64,000 nucleotides of DNA from the NCBI GenBank assembly GCA_027604505.1, contig JADIIX010000026.1, positions 124,001 to 188,000 on the forward strand. Reading direction: 5' to 3'. Origin of the DNA: Gonapodya sp. JEL0774. Its lineage: Eukaryota; Monoblepharomycota; Monoblepharidomycetes; Monoblepharidales; Gonapodyaceae. The notes under the pieces were generated by a model that searched no databases, was not told the DNA's origin, and saw nothing but the letters and a program-made list of their open reading frames with translations. Positions 11,501 to 22,073 of this stretch are shown in pieces; position 1 is the stretch's first letter; each line of letters opens with the position of its first letter. The position numbers and the translations under genes are program-made.

Positions 11501-13991
11501 CAATCCCGGCTCGTGGCATGTAACATCGCTGGAATAAAATCGGTGGCCCAGTGGATCATGGTAGAAGTCGGCGTCCCTAGCAAAATACCCGCGAATCTGG
11601 CCAGAGCGGAGGTGACTGTCGATTTGTAACGGTTGACATTTTCGGGGAGATTGAGGGAGCGCGGTACGGGGCTAAATTAATTGAGAGAGAAGTGGGTGTG
11701 CCGCGTTTGGAAGAGAACGCGGGGGTCATTGGAGGGGAGATGGGGTCATCGAGTGAGGGTGGAGTGCGCCTTGACCTGTCCGAACGCGTGAACTTACTCG
11801 TCACCATAGCACACCGTCACAAATTTGTCTGATGTTCCTCTTAGATGCCTGTAGATATAATCTTGAAAACAGACGAACGAGTACGAAGTGTTTTACTGTG
11901 CGGACTGCTGATAGATGACGGTATCGGGCTAGGAAAAGCTCACCGCCAAAGGCCTTGCACGCAAAGTACGGCGATCCGAATGCTAGGGATATTGCGGAGA
12001 CCTTTGGTAGTTGCGACATACGGTGTTGGAAAGAACGTGTTTTGAGCCAAGTCGGTGGCGGGAAGGGGTAGTTGAGTGTTTGTGAGTGAGTGACAAATGT
12101 AACGAGAGCAATTTGACATAATAAAATTCGAATCTGTACTCGATTCCATTGCGACGTCTGAAACTTGCATGAGGATTAGTCCTCACTTTCCGTTTATCAA
12201 CTCGCTTTCATTCTCCCCACTCTTTGTACCCCTTCACATCCCCCACTAAATCCAAGGGGACCATTTCAACTCACGCTCTCGCCTTCCGCTGTCACACCTC
12301 CAGCTCCTGCCGCTGTCTCCCCACCTCCTGCCAGCAACCACATGGCATGGAAAGTGTGCGCGATGGCACCACCTTATCGGAAGGAGGTTCAAATGCGACC
12401 GATCCGCAAAGCATGTACGTGGAGCACAAAAATGTTGAATGTCATCGAAAAATGCCCATAGGCTTGCACACTGTGTAGATTGCCGCCATCGGACTCACCC
12501 GCAGAATGCCCACATAAGATGATGGTGATTGGTCTATTCTCCCAGTCCCCTCCACCACCACGCAACTTGACGAGTTGCTCACGCCGCCTTTGCACAGCGT
12601 CACGGACGAGGTGTAGGGGGATTTTGGAGGCGGCGGAGTGGTAGCCGGCGTGGAGATTGAAGGTGGATCCGTCTGAAAATCGAGGGCGGCCAGGGAGTTA
12701 CAGCACACAGTAAGTGATTGTACGATGAGCGCATGGCCGTATACAAGAAGGAGGATGGTGTCGCAGACTCACCGACACCGGTGACGTGTCCTGGCGCCTT
12801 GTCCGTCGCGTTGATGCCCTGTCCTGAACCATGTCCGTGCTGGTCTCCCTTGCTACTTTCTGAAGCCAGACTTGCTGCACCAGTCCTGGGTCCGGAAGGG
12901 ACAGCCGTCGCCACTTTTGGCGCGACATACAGGTTTTGCTTCCAGTCGTCCAGATCCACCGACCCACGAAAGGCAATGTAGATCTCGGAAAGAGATTTGT
13001 CGACTGTGGGGAAGGGAGCGTGTGTCAAGTGTTAAATGCACACTGGTTCAGATTCTCGTCGCATGATACACTCTTCAACTCATTGGCTCACCCGTTCCAT
13101 CCGTCATAGCCACGACATAGGGCACTTTATCCCCGTTGAACGCCTTGCCCACCCATGTGAAGCTATTGAAAAGTGCATAGTCGCGGCCAGTGAGGAACGC
13201 GACGGGGTCGCGCTCGTAGCAGGCCATGGAGAGAAGGAGGGAGAGTTGGAGGCGGGAGCGGGTGATGTGGGGGCCCTGATTGGAGGAGAGGTGGCGGGGT
13301 GGGTGGTGTGCGAGGAGGGTTTGAGGATGTGGATGTTGAGAGAGTGAATCGTCCGTAATGGAGGGGGACGAGTGTACTTCGTCGTGCACGTCGACTCATT
13401 CGGCACGTGCATCGCGAAAATTTCCGTTCTCAGGTTTCGTTTGTCCATTTTCTCGTCCTCCACTCTGCACAGCATTCCTCCTTTTTCTCTCCCAAACATC
13501 TTAAATCTGAAGCCCACGACCCATTACCAACAACACACAAATCCCTGGGTCTTGCAACTCACAAACACGGTGCCGCCCGTTGGTGTCCTCAATTCGGGAG
13601 GGTCGAAGTGGTACTCGCGTTTGGGGAGGAATGAGCGGGCAAGGAAGACGCCGTTGTGGGCGCGAACTTGGTGGGAGTCGCTGTGGGTGTAGGCGTTTCA
13701 TTTTGGTTTTGTGACGGAGAAAAGGCGGAAGGAGTGCGTAACACGAGTGCGGAGTACATGCCAGCCCCACTGCTTGTGTACCCACCCCACCAGCTCAGAA
13801 TACAACACATCCGGCGGATCCACCACATAGTGTCTGTCTGAAAACGCCGCGGCGATTTCCACTGCGGCCAGCGTGCCTGGAGACTCTGCGTGTCCGGGAA
13901 TGGAGAACCGTAGACGTCGCCCGCCCAGGCAGATGGCGACGTTGATCGAGGTTTCCGCGGAGGGTAATGGCGTCGATGCAGATGCGGTCAT
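8509..13991 (-). CDS. Class 3 lipase fused to a membrane-associated P-loop GTPase-like region
   Basis: Read on the minus strand from the ATG at 13991. The N-terminal part has lipase 3 marks: IYIAFRGSVDLDDW (about 12946-12990), NLHAGYHSAA, then ITIILCGHSAG, the GxSxG nucleophile elbow (about 12500-12530), AISLAFGSPYFACKAFGG (about 11941-11985) and VTVCYGDDPVPR, the usual Asp context. That last motif spans an intron (11672-11797), and its 3' exon 11671-10318 runs on in frame for 451 codons. Further exons 10254-9405, 9358-9218, 9171-8929 and 8888-8509 keep phase to the stop. They hold an Ala/Gly-rich membrane stretch (AALGILAVYMAPMLVTIAPL, about 9860-9960), a Walker A SGPQKHGKSTALKQMYP (9327-9356) and DFPGYTG, a DxxG-like motif. 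No clear N/TKxD motif is visible. Total is about 1400 residues. I know no characterised protein with this order. Exon edges in the lipase half (12-13.9 kb) are partly unresolved. Confidence 0.8.
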
Positions 13992-14461
13992 TAACCGGTG
14001 TAGATGAGCGGGAGAAATTCGAGAGGGGGAATCAAATATCTTCAGTTGGAATAAAGCTTCAAAACCAGCAATCAACGAACCACAGCATGCGAACCCAACT
14101 GCGAAAACTCGCGAGTTTCACTTTTCAGACCAAATATAATTTTCAATCAAATGGCATTGCAATCAATAGTGAAAATTGTTTTTTTTTGGTCTATAGTGTC
14201 ACAACTCAACTGTCTCAGGACGACGAAACAAATCACAACCGTGAGCTTTCACGAGCAATTTTCAATGTACAAATGTGTGTCATTGGGCTTACTTGCATCG
14301 TTCAGATGCTCGCGGATGTGCATACTTGATTGCTCCAGCGTCGTCTAAACGGGTTCTTCCTAATCCGACCGCGCATATTCTCAAATGTTCTTGCTCGTTG
14401 TTCACGTTCACCAAATCGGCCGTGAGCCAACCAAAAGTTCCAGTGCACCAAGTGCGGCGAT
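13992..14461. promoter_or_regulatory. Divergent intergenic region (lipase-GTPase gene / methyltransferase)
   Basis: About 470 bases separate two divergently read genes, so both promoters must lie here. The middle is AT-rich and includes a T8 run at about 14170. No clear TATA box or other named site was recognised. Confidence 0.5.
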
Positions 14462-16180
14462 ATGACGCTCAGACTCCCAAAGACTCTGTGCTACCGGGTC
14501 CACTCGTCCTCGCCGCTTTTGTCATTCAGTCCCAACCATCCACAAACGCCGTCGCTCGCGCTCGACATCGTTCTCGCAACTGAACATGGCCTGCGCAGAC
14601 GTGCGGACTTTGATGTGGACCGTGAGGGCTGGCGGGAGGTTCCCGTCGAGGCAGTGTGGGTGCCTGAGCTCGAGCTCAGGTATCGGTCGCCGTCGCTGTC
14701 GGGAAATGAAGAAAATACACACGAGATTCACGCAGGAAGTGCTACGCTGGTCGGCGGCAAGGGACCTCTGATCGTCTGTGTCATCGAGCAGCTCGAGCGT
14801 TACGGTGTCGACATATCTTGGACACTCCACATCCGCGTGAAGCAGCAAGCTCACCTGCCAGGGAACCCACAACCCATTGTGCCGCTCTCTCTCGGCCCGT
14901 TTCATCCGCGTATGCTCGCGACCGCATCGGCGCAACTCGGTGAATCCGAGAACAACTCGGTGGAGCTCGAAGTGGCAACGTGGCGAACATGGACAGTTCC
15001 TGGACGGCTAGGCGGTACGGTACGCGTGAGGGAAGAATGGGGTGGAGGCGAGTATCTCCCACACGTTGTGTGCTTCTCTCACACAACTCACTTTGGAAAC
15101 TCTTCACCAAAAACGGTCTGCATTCTCCCACGCCACCTTCGCCCAACTTGTCAAGGCATTCCTTCAAAAGTGTGGGACTCGGCATTTGTCACGGCGAGAT
15201 TCATGTGCATCCGAGAAACCGATCCCTCACTACCGAATCCCTGCTGGCCTATTCTGCAACGATACCTCTTTTCGCAATCCACCGAGAACACCACGATCAC
15301 TTCTGCCCCTACCTCTACTGTCGCTCAGCCTGCCGAGGCTTCCACCTGTGACCACGCCGCAAAGAGCACCCCACTCGGCCCAACCAGGTCCACACCACTT
15401 CGGGTTCTGGACCTCTCCACTGGTACAGGCCTTCTAGGTACCGTGGCCGGCCTCGCCATTCAATCCCACCTGTTTGATGAGTGGAACTTCCGAGCCGGAC
15501 CGGATCGTGGAGGCAGCGCGTCCGTTCAGGACGCCGTCGCCGTGGACAATCGGACCTGCCACGGCGATGTGAACGTGGACATTGTGCTTACCGACCTCGA
15601 AAGCGCACTCGAACTTGTGCGAGAGAATGTGTCTGTCAACGACGCTCTCTTTCTCTCATCTTCTTCCACCTCGACCCAAACATCCACTTCCTGCGCCCAC
15701 TCTCCCCCCTTTACCATCACCCGTCGCACTACCCCACTCTCCTGGTCCGACATACCATCATCTCTCTCCCTTGGCCAATTTGATCTCATCCTCGCCTCCG
15801 ACTTGGCCTACGACTCGGACCTCCTCGAGGACCTCGCCGCATGTCTCGCCCGGTGCTGTGCACCTGGCGGACACGTCGTGGTGACCTACAAGAGACGCGG
15901 ACTGACAGAGAGTGAGGAAAGGTGGTTTTGGAACAGGGTGAGAGAGGACTTCGAGGCCAGATGTGTGGTGGGCGGGGTGGTGGACGATGATGGGGAGTTC
16001 GTGGACTTTGTGGAGATTGTGCAGGGAGGTACAAACGAAGAGCCACGTGCCGCGCCGCCGGTGTGGAAGGATTTGTGGAAGGGTACGGATGTGGAAGATG
16101 TTGATCGGTGGGCAAAGACGTTGGGTGTGATCGTGTGCGAGTTGAAGAGGGTTGCAAGAGCTCAAGGGTCGGCGCTGTGA
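14462..16180 (+). CDS. Family-16 (METTL21-like) protein methyltransferase
   Basis: A single exon of 572 residues from the ATG at 14462. The C-terminal half has the order of METTL21/FAM86-type lysine methyltransferases: KVWDSAFVTARFM before the fold, the SAM-binding VLDLSTGTGLLGTVAGLAI (motif I), VLTDLESALELVRENVSVN (motif II), and LILASDLAYDSDLLEDLA, corresponding to the (D/E)xxY motif. CAPGGHVVVTYKRRG follows. The family trimethylates lysines on chaperones, elongation factors and VCP. The first roughly 240 residues are not part of the usual fold and carry no motif I recognise, so the protein is about twice the normal family length. A Ser/Thr-rich insert lies between motif II and the DLAY motif. 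The target protein cannot be told from sequence. Confidence 0.8.
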   Translation: MTLRLPKTLCYRVHSSSPLLSFSPNHPQTPSLALDIVLATEHGLRRRADFDVDREGWREVPVEAVWVPELELRYRSPSLSGNEENTHEIHAGSATLVGGKGPLIVCVIEQLERYGVDISWTLHIRVKQQAHLPGNPQPIVPLSLGPFHPRMLATASAQLGESENNSVELEVATWRTWTVPGRLGGTVRVREEWGGGEYLPHVVCFSHTTHFGNSSPKTVCILPRHLRPTCQGIPSKVWDSAFVTARFMCIRETDPSLPNPCWPILQRYLFSQSTENTTITSAPTSTVAQPAEASTCDHAAKSTPLGPTRSTPLRVLDLSTGTGLLGTVAGLAIQSHLFDEWNFRAGPDRGGSASVQDAVAVDNRTCHGDVNVDIVLTDLESALELVRENVSVNDALFLSSSSTSTQTSTSCAHSPPFTITRRTTPLSWSDIPSSLSLGQFDLILASDLAYDSDLLEDLAACLARCCAPGGHVVVTYKRRGLTESEERWFWNRVREDFEARCVVGGVVDDDGEFVDFVEIVQGGTNEEPRAAPPVWKDLWKGTDVEDVDRWAKTLGVIVCELKRVARAQGSAL

Positions 16181-16977
16181 CGAGGATGCGACCGGCTGGC
16201 CGTGGAGATTTTGTCGGTGTGCACATTTGTTTGTTACCCTCATGTAGTGACGAGAACGCAGATTGTATGAATCTTGAGAAAACTTACGCCGGCGACCCTG
16301 CATGCGTGGCTCAAACTCTTACTCAATCGCCAGCAAGTAACCCCTGTCTCACTTCCTTATCACTGAAGGAGAACGCAACACTATTTTCAAGTTGGCTGCA
16401 GCAGTGACTGCTTATTACGACTGTGTAATGCATGAGGTTATATAATAGAAGTGAATGGAACTTTGGTCATGTGGTCCACCCAGGTTATCACCCTCCCAAA
16501 CAGCCGGTCTGTCAGGAGAAGCAAACCCGGAATTCAGGGACCCAGAAAGAGGACTGGACAGCGAAGCAAAGCAGTGTATCTCGGGCTTGAGGTGGGTAGG
16601 AATCGACGTGGCATCGGGTGTGAACTCGTGGACGGGTAACTTTCGGGGAGTCAATGGGACCAGATTGAGAAGGAATACGGGGCAGAATCACAATTCGAAT
16701 CTATTCTTTGATGTGATTTCTGATCTGTCGGCTTGCTTCTCTGTCGAATCGGTCACTTTCTGAAAATGCAAGAAAGTAGCGTTCAAGACCGCGCGTACAA
16801 GAAACACAAGATCTTTTCGCCACGGATCGCACCTTACGTGATACAAGTGAGTTGAAACTTGTCGGAAATTTCTGTTGAATTCATGGATCGGCCTTGGGCG
16901 AGCGTGCAGATAACTGAATCGTCTGAATCCTCCAAATCCTTTGGAAAACGATCGTCGTTTCAGTCATTCTGTCACCC
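16181..16977. other. Intergenic, no gene recognised
   Basis: About 800 bases between two plus-strand genes. Short open frames occur on both strands but show no family motif, no splice support and no sustained coding bias. Confidence 0.4.
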
Positions 16978-17907
16978 ATGAGTTACAACGACGAAAACAT
17001 CCCTCCGAATGATGTATCCGAATCCCGCATCTATGAGAATGGCCGGAGTGCTAGTCGCACTCCACTTGCTGGAGCGCACCTCAACTTGCGGAGTTCTTCG
17101 GTGGGCTCCACCACCACGAGGACGCCTCGTCTTCGAAATCTCGTCATGAGAAGCGGCGGTGTCATACCTCAGCGATCTCGGTCTGCGCTAGCTCGGTCGA
17201 GGCCACCGGTCCCTTGGAGCCACTTTCGCTCTGTCGATCGAGCCGAGACACCTCAAGTTCGTCCAGTGGAGTATGCACCGGCGCCTGTTAGAATCCCGAA
17301 GTTCCAGTCTGGCGTTGCGGATGCTTCTCCATCGCCCACGGAAGAGCGCGTGCATAGCACATTCACTCCTCCCGTTCCACAAATCGAGATCACGCAGATC
17401 TGGTCCATGACGCAGCCAGGCGCGGGATCTTACACACCAGATCGACTAAACACGGTAACTTACACACATGATCGACAAGAGTTAGGGGTGGTTATGAACT
17501 ATCCGCACCAGTTCAGTGGAGACGACGCTCAAGACATGAAGATCCAAACACCCAGCCCTCCCACTTCTCCCCAACAGATGCAGATGGCGCCACAAACTGC
17601 CCCCAGTTCATCGTCTGTCCGACCCCACTTCGTTGTAGTCACCGCCACCACTCCCCCTCCCTCCGCAAGCTCCACCAGATACTTTATCAATGGCTCATCA
17701 TTTGCAGAAAATATCTCGGCATTTGATCCTCGAGCTAAATCAACTTGGAGCTCTTTGTTCGCCGGATCGGCTTCGCGAAACTCGATTCCTTCTCCTGCAG
17801 CCACTCCACCATTAGCACAGCCAGCTCCCGCGAGATCTGCATCTGAGGCAGTGAATCACTTTGAAGACTACTTTGCCTTGAGTGTTCAGTCTAGGGGCCA
17901 ACCTTGA
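16978..17907 (+). CDS. Disordered Ser/Pro/Arg-rich protein of unknown function
   Basis: An uninterrupted 309-residue frame starting MSYNDENIPPND. The DENIPP start resembles the D/KENIPP openings seen in several fungal regulatory proteins, but this alone gives no function. The rest is low-complexity: RSSS and SRTP repeats near the N-terminus, proline-rich stretches (PSPPTSPQQ, TTPPPSASS), and a short mixed segment near the end (NHFEDYFALSVQ) that may be a small folded or binding region. No membrane segment or enzyme motif is visible. The many SP and TP dipeptides are possible phosphorylation sites. The start context and uninterrupted frame make a real gene likely. Confidence 0.6.
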   Translation: MSYNDENIPPNDVSESRIYENGRSASRTPLAGAHLNLRSSSVGSTTTRTPRLRNLVMRSGGVIPQRSRSALARSRPPVPWSHFRSVDRAETPQVRPVEYAPAPVRIPKFQSGVADASPSPTEERVHSTFTPPVPQIEITQIWSMTQPGAGSYTPDRLNTVTYTHDRQELGVVMNYPHQFSGDDAQDMKIQTPSPPTSPQQMQMAPQTAPSSSSVRPHFVVVTATTPPPSASSTRYFINGSSFAENISAFDPRAKSTWSSLFAGSASRNSIPSPAATPPLAQPAPARSASEAVNHFEDYFALSVQSRGQP

Positions 17908-18548
17908 GATCCGGCTGAAGGTCCTTCCCACCGACATAATGGTACAGGACACATGAAAACACTTTTCCAATCACGAAGCGGTACAAAAATGGACATACAG
18001 AAAGTCATTGCTGCTTTTTAGCCACGTCACCACAAGTAATTCACCTCTACAAAGTTCTATAACTGTCAGATTATTAAGTTGATATTGAGCGAGAGCCGGG
18101 ATCCAACTAATGACAGAGAGATCAATATCCAGCTTAGAAAATTCTATGGCTGCCTCAATCGTGGCTGTGATCTTTGCAAGAAGACAGCCGACAGTTCAAA
18201 GCCAGACCCGATGATCATCTGAGTGCATACTTTAATTGGGTCTCCACCGAAACTCCTTCCACTTCCAACCAAGTATCCGAGACTCTAACTCTCGCAACTC
18301 ATTGTAAGTGGAGACCTCGGCCCAATCTGAGCCTTGATCCTACTGATGCCGTCAGTCTTGGACCATTCTTCATACTGACCTGTCTTCACACCATTCCAAA
18401 CTGAATCCTCGAATTCCAAACCTCGGACAATCCATCCACCTTCCCATCCACTTGTCAAATGCTCCTTGATATTCCTGCTTGGTCTCGATCGTCCCTTCGA
18501 ACGGCTGCAATCGTGCGAATCTGGCCAATTCTTTCACAGCCAGAACTC
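17908..18548. other. Intergenic; 3' part shared with a second copy at about 22.35-22.8 kb
   Basis: The segment from about 18120 resembles the DNA upstream of the duplicate gene near 22350-22800, including a CTTTGCAAGAAGAC-like block and the bases just before the start codon. It is probably the 5' flank and promoter carried along in the duplication. Confidence 0.5.
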
Positions 18549-19763
18549 ATGCAGTTCGAATCGATTCGCTTCGGGTCCGTCCACTTCGTCCATGAATATC
18601 AAGCCGCCAGCCTGAAGGATGTCGAGGAGGCGACCCTGTGTGGGTCGTCTACGGAGATCATGGGATCGGTTGTGGACTTTGCGAAGGTGGGTGAGAGTCG
18701 ACGCAAGGTTGAAGAGATTAAGAGTCTCCCCTTGAGGACTTCATTCCCTTTGATTGATTCAACCTTCTATGGTTCCATCGGTGATAGGTATCCCCTTCAG
18801 CAATGATGGAGACCATCGAAGTTGTGCACCAGGTAAGAGTAGGTCACCCGCAGCTTTCCATTGTAATTTGTGATTTCCAATGCACATGTACTACGCTGTC
18901 ACTCTGTCACTTCATTCAAGCCGCACGCCCTGTCCGCGCCCTCCTTGGAAGAGTGTGCTGAACTCTCTTGCAGGCTCGTTGCGCCAAGTCCCGTCAAGGC
19001 AAAGACATGGGCAAGCGTCGTTATGTCCAAGCAACCGACAACGAATCCTCAGAAACCGAGCCTGAGGAGTGACGCTAGTCGTGCGACCATGGTGAATACG
19101 ATGCTTAAGGTTCTCGATCCTCTCGTTTTCTCACCGTGTTCCGTTACACATGCTGCCACATCACGAATACCACGCAAAAAGGACAAGCTGGTCACACTCT
19201 CGGTCAAGAAAGAGCCGCCGCCTCCCGTTCCGAATGAAAATTTTACCCGCATCCCGACAAAGAAAGCCTTCGCTTCCCTTTCCGTGCTCGCAACTTCCGT
19301 TCGGGACAAAGACGGCTTCAATTTCGTCCAAAAGAAGACTCGACCCCGTGCCCCAAGCTTCCCTCGATTACAGGTGGCAGTATCGTGGATCACCCAGGGG
19401 GCCCACCGGAACAAATTTGCCGTTTTGGCCGGTCGAAACGATGTCCAAGAGGTGAGAATCGACACATGGATATGCAATCGCGCTGTCTGGAGTAGCAATC
19501 GATGAATGAGACGTGTCCTTTCGTTTGTACAGGATCCGGCTGATCGAAATGTCCTCAGCCATGACCCTACCTCCCCGCCCACCTCATCCGTCGCGGCGCC
19601 CACCATCATGCCAACCCTTGACCCACCGTGCGCCACGGAGGTCGACGCTGAGTCTACCCGTGCCCTGGCGGAGGCCTCCCAGCACAACCAACACCAATAC
19701 AAACGGTGGAAAGAATGGCAGAACAGGCAACGGTTCTGTCTTGGACGGGAATTCGAATTCTAG
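18549..19763 (+). CDS. Unknown-family gene, intact-looking copy of a duplicated pair
   Basis: Multi-exon gene read from the ATG at 18549. Exon 1 contains LKDVEEATLCGSSTEIMGSV and ends VDFAK before GTGGGTGAG. A small exon near 18791-18831 follows. A longer exon covers about 18925-19451 with KAKTWASVVMSKQP, a basic Lys/Pro-rich region (KKEPPPPVPNE) and RNKFAVLAGRNDVQE. The last exon, about 19533-19763, contains ALAEASQHNQHQYKRWKEW and NRQRFCLGREFEF before TAG. I do not recognise the family, and no enzyme or membrane motif is visible. Reality is supported by the diverged copy at 22803-23970, which preserves the same blocks and a similarly placed last intron. Exact internal splice sites are provisional. 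Confidence 0.6.
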
Positions 19764-20290
19764 CATTAGCTGTATGGTTATTTATTTTCCGTCGCTATGT
19801 ACATGTATTATATGATAGCACTTTTGGTGGATTCGCCCGGACATCATGTATATGTCCCTGCGAGTCTCCGCAGAAAAGGAGGGCGCAGATCCCGCAAACG
19901 GCAGCATGAAATACCATCTTTTGCGTTAGTCCGGACCCTTCCATACATACGGAGGTGCGTGAGACACCCTGTGGGATGTTGAATACAATTGCCGTGGTGT
20001 CCTGCCCACGGCTTTGGGTCATTGTCTCATACACGCACAGCCGCGATTTCTGTGAGATACGATGAAAGAAATGCCCCTCGAGGATCGGTGGTAGTTCTGG
20101 AAAATAACTGAATATAAACTTTGGCGAACCGTCAGCACGGCAAACAGTTATAACACCTTCCCACTCGATACCATCCCCAACATCACAAGAACATAGCATA
20201 AAAATTAAGGCACGTACTAGCCCAGTGCATATCCACGCGACTAGAGCACAATTCGGTACTCAAGTGGTAAAAAAGAGCTCTCAATTTGGC
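19764..20290. other. Intergenic between convergent genes
   Basis: Sits between the 3' ends of the unknown-family gene (+) and the acetyltransferase (-). A 134-codon minus frame at 19795-20199 crosses it but has no recognisable motif and no splice partners. Confidence 0.4.
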
Positions 20291-21058
20291 CTATCCAGAG
20301 CTCTCAATCGCTCGCTCGTACTGATATACTTCCAGCCCAAAAGCAAACTCCAAATCTCCAACCCGCCTCCATCCTTCTTTCTCGTAAAGTCTTATCGCCG
20401 GGATTTGAAATCTCGTCGTGGAAAGAGCGAGTGTCTGCACCTTCCTATCCTCTTCCACAAGCTTGTTCCACGACTGTACATGCGCCAACACGGCCTTGCA
20501 CAGGGCAGAGCCTACGCCTTTCCTGCGTTGGTCCCGCCTGACACACATCCGTCTCAGCTCGGCTCGCTGAGGTTGATCCGGAAGTCGAGATCCTTGAACG
20601 CCTACAAGTCCTACGATTGTACTAGTCAAAGGGTCTGTGGCGACAAAGAATGCGTTGAGAAGCGTCTGTGTCCCGTCAGGCTCTCTGGGACCGTAGTGTG
20701 ATTCGATGTCACCCATATCACTTTTTTCCGAGAGGAAAATGATAACTGCGACGAGCGTATAGTAGTATACAGCGATGCTCACGCCAACAGCTGTCCACGA
20801 GATGGCAAAGAGGCGGAGAAGGGTGAGAGAGGAAGTGGAGAGTAGCGAACCGGCTGCTTGTCGGCGGAACGCAATCCACGAGCCAACAAGCATAGTAGCA
20901 GTTATTGCTCGTGGGGATTTGATGTTCCAAACTATCGCGTCGTTCATGACATCTAAAAAAGAGCTCCTGAAGATCCGAAGCACTTGTTGGTGATCGGAGT
21001 TTTGATAGCGACGAATCACCACCACTGAGTTGGAAATGCCCAGAGAGTTTGAATTCAT
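20291..21058 (-). CDS. GNAT N-acetyltransferase with membrane segments (NAT8-like)
   Basis: A single exon of 255 residues on the minus strand. It opens with VVVIRRYQNSDHQQVLRIF, a typical GNAT beta1-alpha1 start. Two hydrophobic segments follow (around residues 53-70 and 82-110, including IAVYYYTLVAVIIFL), and then the acetyl-CoA binding motif A in RRMCVRRDQRRKGVGSALCK. The fold ends IPAIRLYEKEGWRRVGD, the usual late alpha-beta motif. A hydrophobic insert between the first helix and motif A is the arrangement of NAT8/camello-type acetyltransferases, which sit in the ER or Golgi membrane and acetylate cysteine conjugates or lysines. Substrate is not predictable. All core GNAT elements are present, so it looks functional. 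Confidence 0.85.
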   Translation of the reverse strand: MNSNSLGISNSVVVIRRYQNSDHQQVLRIFRSSFLDVMNDAIVWNIKSPRAITATMLVGSWIAFRRQAAGSLLSTSSLTLLRLFAISWTAVGVSIAVYYYTLVAVIIFLSEKSDMGDIESHYGPREPDGTQTLLNAFFVATDPLTSTIVGLVGVQGSRLPDQPQRAELRRMCVRRDQRRKGVGSALCKAVLAHVQSWNKLVEEDRKVQTLALSTTRFQIPAIRLYEKEGWRRVGDLEFAFGLEVYQYERAIESSG

Positions 21059-21626
21059 TGTCGCAGACGAGTTTGAGCAGTTCTCGACTTGAACTACTGA
21101 GACACACGAATCAATGATTTACATGAATGTGCCATCATAATGGGCACCGCAATATAAGCGCGGCAGCCGAGACACCAACAATAAAACTTCGTTGAGAACA
21201 AACGTTCCCAATCGGTCACTTTCAAAGTTCTACAGACGCAAACGCAATGTCGCGAATTCAGGCATGTTTTCCTTTAACGGCTGACGACGCGTGCTGTTGA
21301 TCTTCAACGTGAAGCTCCCCTTTTCCTCTCATCCACCACGTCATCACAACTTCACCAAACTTTCGCGGATCTCCGAATCTGTCGTCTTGTATCTTAAAGC
21401 AAGATAACGTTAGCTATACGAGCTCCGTCCATCCCACGAAGCACCACGAGCTGGACGATCAGTTCATCGATCGCAGCGCGAGCAAACGTGATCCGTTGCA
21501 CCCAGAGCCTGCCGGAAAAGAGTCGAGCCCGCATAGGCACGATTCAAGGGTATGTCGTGTAGTGTGCAGACAGTGCGGATGAAGTGTTGACAAACATCGC
21601 AATGGGATGACATCATCAATATAAAG
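21059..21626. other. Divergent intergenic region
   Basis: Lies between the acetyltransferase start (-) and a small plus-strand gene, so it should hold both promoters. No gene or clear element was recognised. Confidence 0.4.
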
Positions 21627-22073
21627 ATGGACCCCGACGAGCCGTCTCACAAGCAGAAGAAAGATCTGGACTTAGAGATGGATGTGAGTGAGCGTGACTT
21701 GGTGGATACAAACAAACCCTGGTTCACCAACTTTCGGTCCTCCCCTTTTGCTCGATGTCTCCTCAGGACGAACGAACAATCGCTGTTCATCGCGAGGCCC
21801 TGCATCAATCCCGCGCCGCTCACCACCACAAGCATTCTGCGGATGAAAAGGCTCCCACAGAAAGCAAGAGTGAACGTAGAGCGAGAGAGAGGGAAGAGGC
21901 TAAGGAGAACGAAGGTGCTTTGAGTCTTCAGCTGAGTGGAGGGTCAGTCATTATAACCGCGACACGCGAGACTAAATACTGGTCTTGCATCCAAACTCAT
22001 AACCTGTGCAGACAAGGAGTACGAAAGGCAGATGGCCGGAGTCCCTCCCGCCGACGACGACGCGATCAAAATG
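21627..22073 (+). CDS. Small charged protein, unknown
   Basis: Exon 1 (21627-21683) encodes MDPDEPSHKQKKDLDLEMD and ends at GTGAGTGAG. Exon 2 starts at 21767 after CCTCAG in the same phase and encodes a His-, Glu- and Arg-rich helix-forming stretch (HHHKHSADEKAPTE, RRAREREEAKENEGAL). A third exon probably begins near 22015 after CTGTGCAG. One frame there gives a short acidic end (MAGVPPADDDAIKM, then stop at about 22071), but that frame does not match the phase of the best donor (GTCAGT at about 21944), so the 3' end is unsure. Likely a small protein of roughly 90-110 residues. No family is recognised. Confidence 0.45.

Noticed and set aside
11577-11807. 76-codon minus frame, first taken as a separate small gene between the lipase and the GTPase
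   Set aside because: The phase-consistent intron 11672-11797 removes most of it and joins the lipase to the downstream region in another frame.
16415-16763. Opposed short open frames after the methyltransferase
   Set aside because: About 80-100 codons each, no motif, antisense to each other; no support for either.
19795-20199. 134-codon minus frame with some cysteines
   Set aside because: It lies between two convergent genes, has no motif and no splice partners, and its start at 20199 is a CTG, not an ATG.
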